Source of the DNA: JAJDXO01 sp964620095
GTDB lineage: Bacteria; Pseudomonadota; Alphaproteobacteria; Rhodospirillales; UBA2165
Direction of reading: 5' to 3'
Assembly (NCBI GenBank): GCA_964620095.1
Contig: CAZUGT010000106.1
Span: 1-6,040 of the forward strand
Length of the DNA stretch: 6,040 nucleotides
A program made the translations under genes and the position numbers. This document shows, in pieces, positions 4,567-6,040 of the stretch. The number at the start of each line of letters is the position of its first letter. Position 1 is the stretch's first letter. A model generated the notes under the pieces. That model made no database searches, was not told where the DNA came from, and worked only from the letters and a program-made list of their open reading frames with translations.

Positions 4567-4687
4567 GGTCTCGTCCCTCGGCTGCCGTCCCGGCGGAAAT
4601 GCCGAAACCCATTGATCCGGAATGACGGATGCGGCATTCAGAACCTGAACCAATATTCGAGGAGGCGGACCCGCTCCGCAACATCGG
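4567..4687. promoter_or_regulatory. Divergent intergenic region with inverted repeats
   Basis: These 121 bases must hold the 5' control of both the UPF0311 and monooxygenase genes. A perfect inverted repeat TTCAG-AAC-CTGAA lies at 4637-4649, and a wider pair AATGCCG (4598-4604) with CGGCATT (4632-4638) partly abuts it. Either could be an operator. A TTGATC at 4612-4617 resembles a plus-strand -35 box, but the -10 position is poor, so I do not call a promoter. No regulator gene is in view. Confidence 0.4.
4659..4687 (+). promoter_or_regulatory. Split ribosome-binding site with spacer hairpin
   Basis: The only good Shine-Dalgarno sequence of the monooxygenase gene, GAGGAG (4659-4664), ends 23 bases before the ATG, too far for normal use. 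Between them GCGGA (4665-4669) and TCCGC (4675-4679) can pair around CCCGC. Folding this hairpin leaves 8 unpaired bases (4680-4687) before the ATG, a normal spacing. No alternative in-frame start lies closer. Confidence 0.5.
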
Positions 4688-5956
4688 ATGACCGTATTGA
4701 TCGCCGGCGGCGGTATCGCCGGCCTGGCCCTCGGCCTCACCTGCCATCAGATCGGCGCGCCGTTCAGGATTTTTGAAAGCGTCGACGAGGTCAAACCGCT
4801 CGGGGTCGGCATCAACCTGCAGCCGAGCGCGGTCCGCGAGCTTTTCGATCTCGGACTGGAGCCGTACCTCGGCGGCATCGGTGTCCGCACCCGCGATTAC
4901 GGCATGTACACCAAGACCGGACTGGAGATTTGGACCGAGCCCCGGGGCACCTGGGCGGGCTACAAATGGCCGCAATATTCGGTGCACCGGGGCATGCTGC
5001 ACATGATGCTCTATGAACAGCTATTGGAGCGCGCCGGCCCCGATTGCTTCGAGACCGGCTGGTCGGCCACCGGTTTCGAGACCTCCGATGCCCGCGCCCT
5101 GCTGCACCTGGAGAACCGGGCCGGCGAAACCCGGAGCGAAACCGGCGCCCTGCTCCTCGGCGCCGACGGCATCCACTCGGCGATACGCGCCCGAATGGCG
5201 TCGGACGAGGGCCCGCCCGCCTGGGGCGGCTTCATCCTGTGGCGCGGCACCACCCGCATGAAGCCGTTCCTCACCGGGGCGTCCATGGTCATGGTCGGCT
5301 ACGACGCGCAGCGCTTCGTCTCATATCCCATATCCGAAACCGATCCCGGCACCGGCGAGGCGCTGGTCAACTGGATCGCCAGCATCAAGTTCAACATGGA
5401 CGACAGCTGGCGAAAGGAGGACTGGAACCGGCTCGCGGATATGGACGATTTCCTGCCCCGCTACGAGGATTGGGTTTTCGACTGGCTCAACGTCCCGGCA
5501 ATGGTGCGCGCCAGCGACAGAATCTACGAATATCCCATGGTCGACCGGGACCCGCTGGACCGCTGGACCCATGGCCGCGTATCGCTGATCGGGGATGCCG
5601 CCCACGCCGCCTATCCCGTCGGCTCCAACGGCGCCGGACAGGCCATCGTCGATGCCCGCAAGCTGGGCGCCGCGTTCCTCGCCCACGGCCTGACGGAGCA
5701 GGCTCTCCAGGTCTACGAGGATGAAATGCGCCCGGCGACCGAGAAGGTGATCTACGCCAACCGCGGCGGCGACGGGCCGGATGCCATTCTCGATGTGATC
5801 GAGGAACTGTGCGGCGGCGTGTTCGACGACATCCACGACGTCATGCCCTACGAAGACCTGAAGAGCCACGCCGACAAGTACAAGAAGCTGGCGGGATTCA
5901 GCATCGATGAACTGAACGCCCTGCCGCCGCTGATCCCGGAGGCGGCCCGGCTTTAG
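4688..5956 (+). CDS. PhzS-like FAD-dependent monooxygenase (class A)
   Basis: The 422-residue cytosolic flavoprotein should use NAD(P)H and O2 to hydroxylate or decarboxylatively hydroxylate an aromatic substrate, as the p-hydroxybenzoate/salicylate hydroxylase family does. It starts with the FAD Rossmann motif MTVLIAGGGIAGLALGL (GxGxxG at Gly7, Gly9, Gly12), then FES (29-31), PLGVGINLQPSAV (37-49), QYSVHRGMLHMML (96-108), the DG motif GADGIHSAIRAR (158-169), WGGFILWRGTT (179-189), YPMVDRDPLDRW (282-293) and the second FAD motif LIGDAAHAAYPVGSNGAGQA (300-319). Several of these phrases match the phenazine enzyme PhzS (about 400 residues) and its many uncharacterised relatives, so the subfamily is clear but the substrate is not. 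The homologous N-terminus fixes the ATG despite its poor ribosome-binding spacing. It is divergent from the UPF0311 gene and followed after 32 bases by edge repeat copy B. Confidence 0.94.
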   Translation: MTVLIAGGGIAGLALGLTCHQIGAPFRIFESVDEVKPLGVGINLQPSAVRELFDLGLEPYLGGIGVRTRDYGMYTKTGLEIWTEPRGTWAGYKWPQYSVHRGMLHMMLYEQLLERAGPDCFETGWSATGFETSDARALLHLENRAGETRSETGALLLGADGIHSAIRARMASDEGPPAWGGFILWRGTTRMKPFLTGASMVMVGYDAQRFVSYPISETDPGTGEALVNWIASIKFNMDDSWRKEDWNRLADMDDFLPRYEDWVFDWLNVPAMVRASDRIYEYPMVDRDPLDRWTHGRVSLIGDAAHAAYPVGSNGAGQAIVDARKLGAAFLAHGLTEQALQVYEDEMRPATEKVIYANRGGDGPDAILDVIEELCGGVFDDIHDVMPYEDLKSHADKYKKLAGFSIDELNALPPLIPEAARL

Positions 5957-5988
5957 GGTTCGGCTTCGATTGAGAAATTTCGGTTTTG

Positions 5989-6040
5989 CCCCCCCCTCCC
6001 TAGCCCTCCCCCTCATCGGGGTTAGGGGTGTCCCCTAAAA
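5989..6040 (+). repeat. Dispersed edge repeat, copy B (G-quadruplex-capable)
   Basis: This is the inverted partner of 105-155, and it runs to the end of the window, so its full length is unknown. It has the hairpin TTAGGGG (6022-6028), TGT, CCCCTAA (6032-6038). On the minus strand the runs at 6008-6012, 6004-6006, 5998-6000 and 5989-5996 make four G-tracts with loops of 1, 3 and 1 bases. It follows the monooxygenase stop closely. No other terminator is visible for that gene, so the repeat is the best candidate for its 3' end. Confidence 0.85.

Noticed and set aside
4567..4740. N-terminal extension of the UPF0311 protein to an upstream ATG.
   Set aside because: The added residues do not look like the family, the family pattern starts at the inner ATG, and the extension would cover the divergent control region and the start of the monooxygenase gene.
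2474..5002. Very long minus-strand open frame (842 codons) running across the P450, its upstream repeats and the UPF0311 and monooxygenase genes.
   Set aside because: It crosses several genes in other frames and intergenic palindromes, is rich in Arg, Gly and Pro as expected of an off-frame GC-rich translation, and has no domain.
5321..6016. Minus-strand open frame of 231 codons antisense to the monooxygenase.
   Set aside because: It begins in the edge repeat and shadows the coding strand; no motifs.
105..6040. The whole window as a transposon bounded by terminal inverted repeats.
   Set aside because: The edge repeats are internally palindromic, no transposase or integrase gene is inside, and no target-site duplication can be judged. 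The repeats fit 3'-end elements at least as well.

Overview
The window reads as accessory chromosomal DNA from a high-GC alphaproteobacterium, possibly Rhodospirillales-like. I infer this from base composition, the gene content (periplasmic tricarboxylate-type binding protein, UPF0311 protein, soluble P450) and intergenic palindromes with GTCAT...ATCCA flanks, which I recall from alphaproteobacterial genomes. The sequence alone cannot prove the taxon.

Layout: (1) 1-226 is non-coding and holds a nested G/C-run palindrome and a hairpin terminator. (2) 227-1318 (-) encodes an exported TctC/Bug-type solute-binding protein. (3) 1319-1853 is a 535-base gene-free stretch with the binding-protein promoter next to the gene, then a dense mosaic of palindromic repeats. 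(4) 1854-2477 (-) encodes a YfcG-like glutathione S-transferase and 2578-3858 (-) a cytochrome P450; they probably share a transcript. (5) 3859-4113 holds a candidate P450 promoter and a second pair of palindromic repeats. (6) 4114-4566 (-) encodes a DUF3237/UPF0311 protein. (7) After a 121-base divergent intergenic region, 4688-5956 (+) encodes a PhzS-like FAD monooxygenase. (8) 5957-6040 ends with an inverted copy of the repeat found at 105-155.

Functionally, a flavin monooxygenase, a P450, a glutathione-dependent enzyme, a small protein of a family often seen near catabolic genes, and a periplasmic carboxylate binder suggest uptake and stepwise oxidation of an aromatic or other hydrophobic compound. 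The substrate cannot be read from the sequence. No transporter membrane subunits, ferredoxin, ferredoxin reductase or regulator gene lies in the window.

The least ordinary signals are non-coding. One repeat with G-quadruplex potential lies just 3' of the outermost gene at each end, in the same orientation relative to transcription. A two-palindrome composite repeat occurs twice, and its 32-base spacer shows a compensatory base-pair change supporting a folded hairpin. A 74-base hairpin sits between two opposed palindromes. The flavin monooxygenase has a distant Shine-Dalgarno sequence separated from its ATG by a small hairpin. Among the proteins, the P450 lacks the usual oxygen-activating threonine in helix I.
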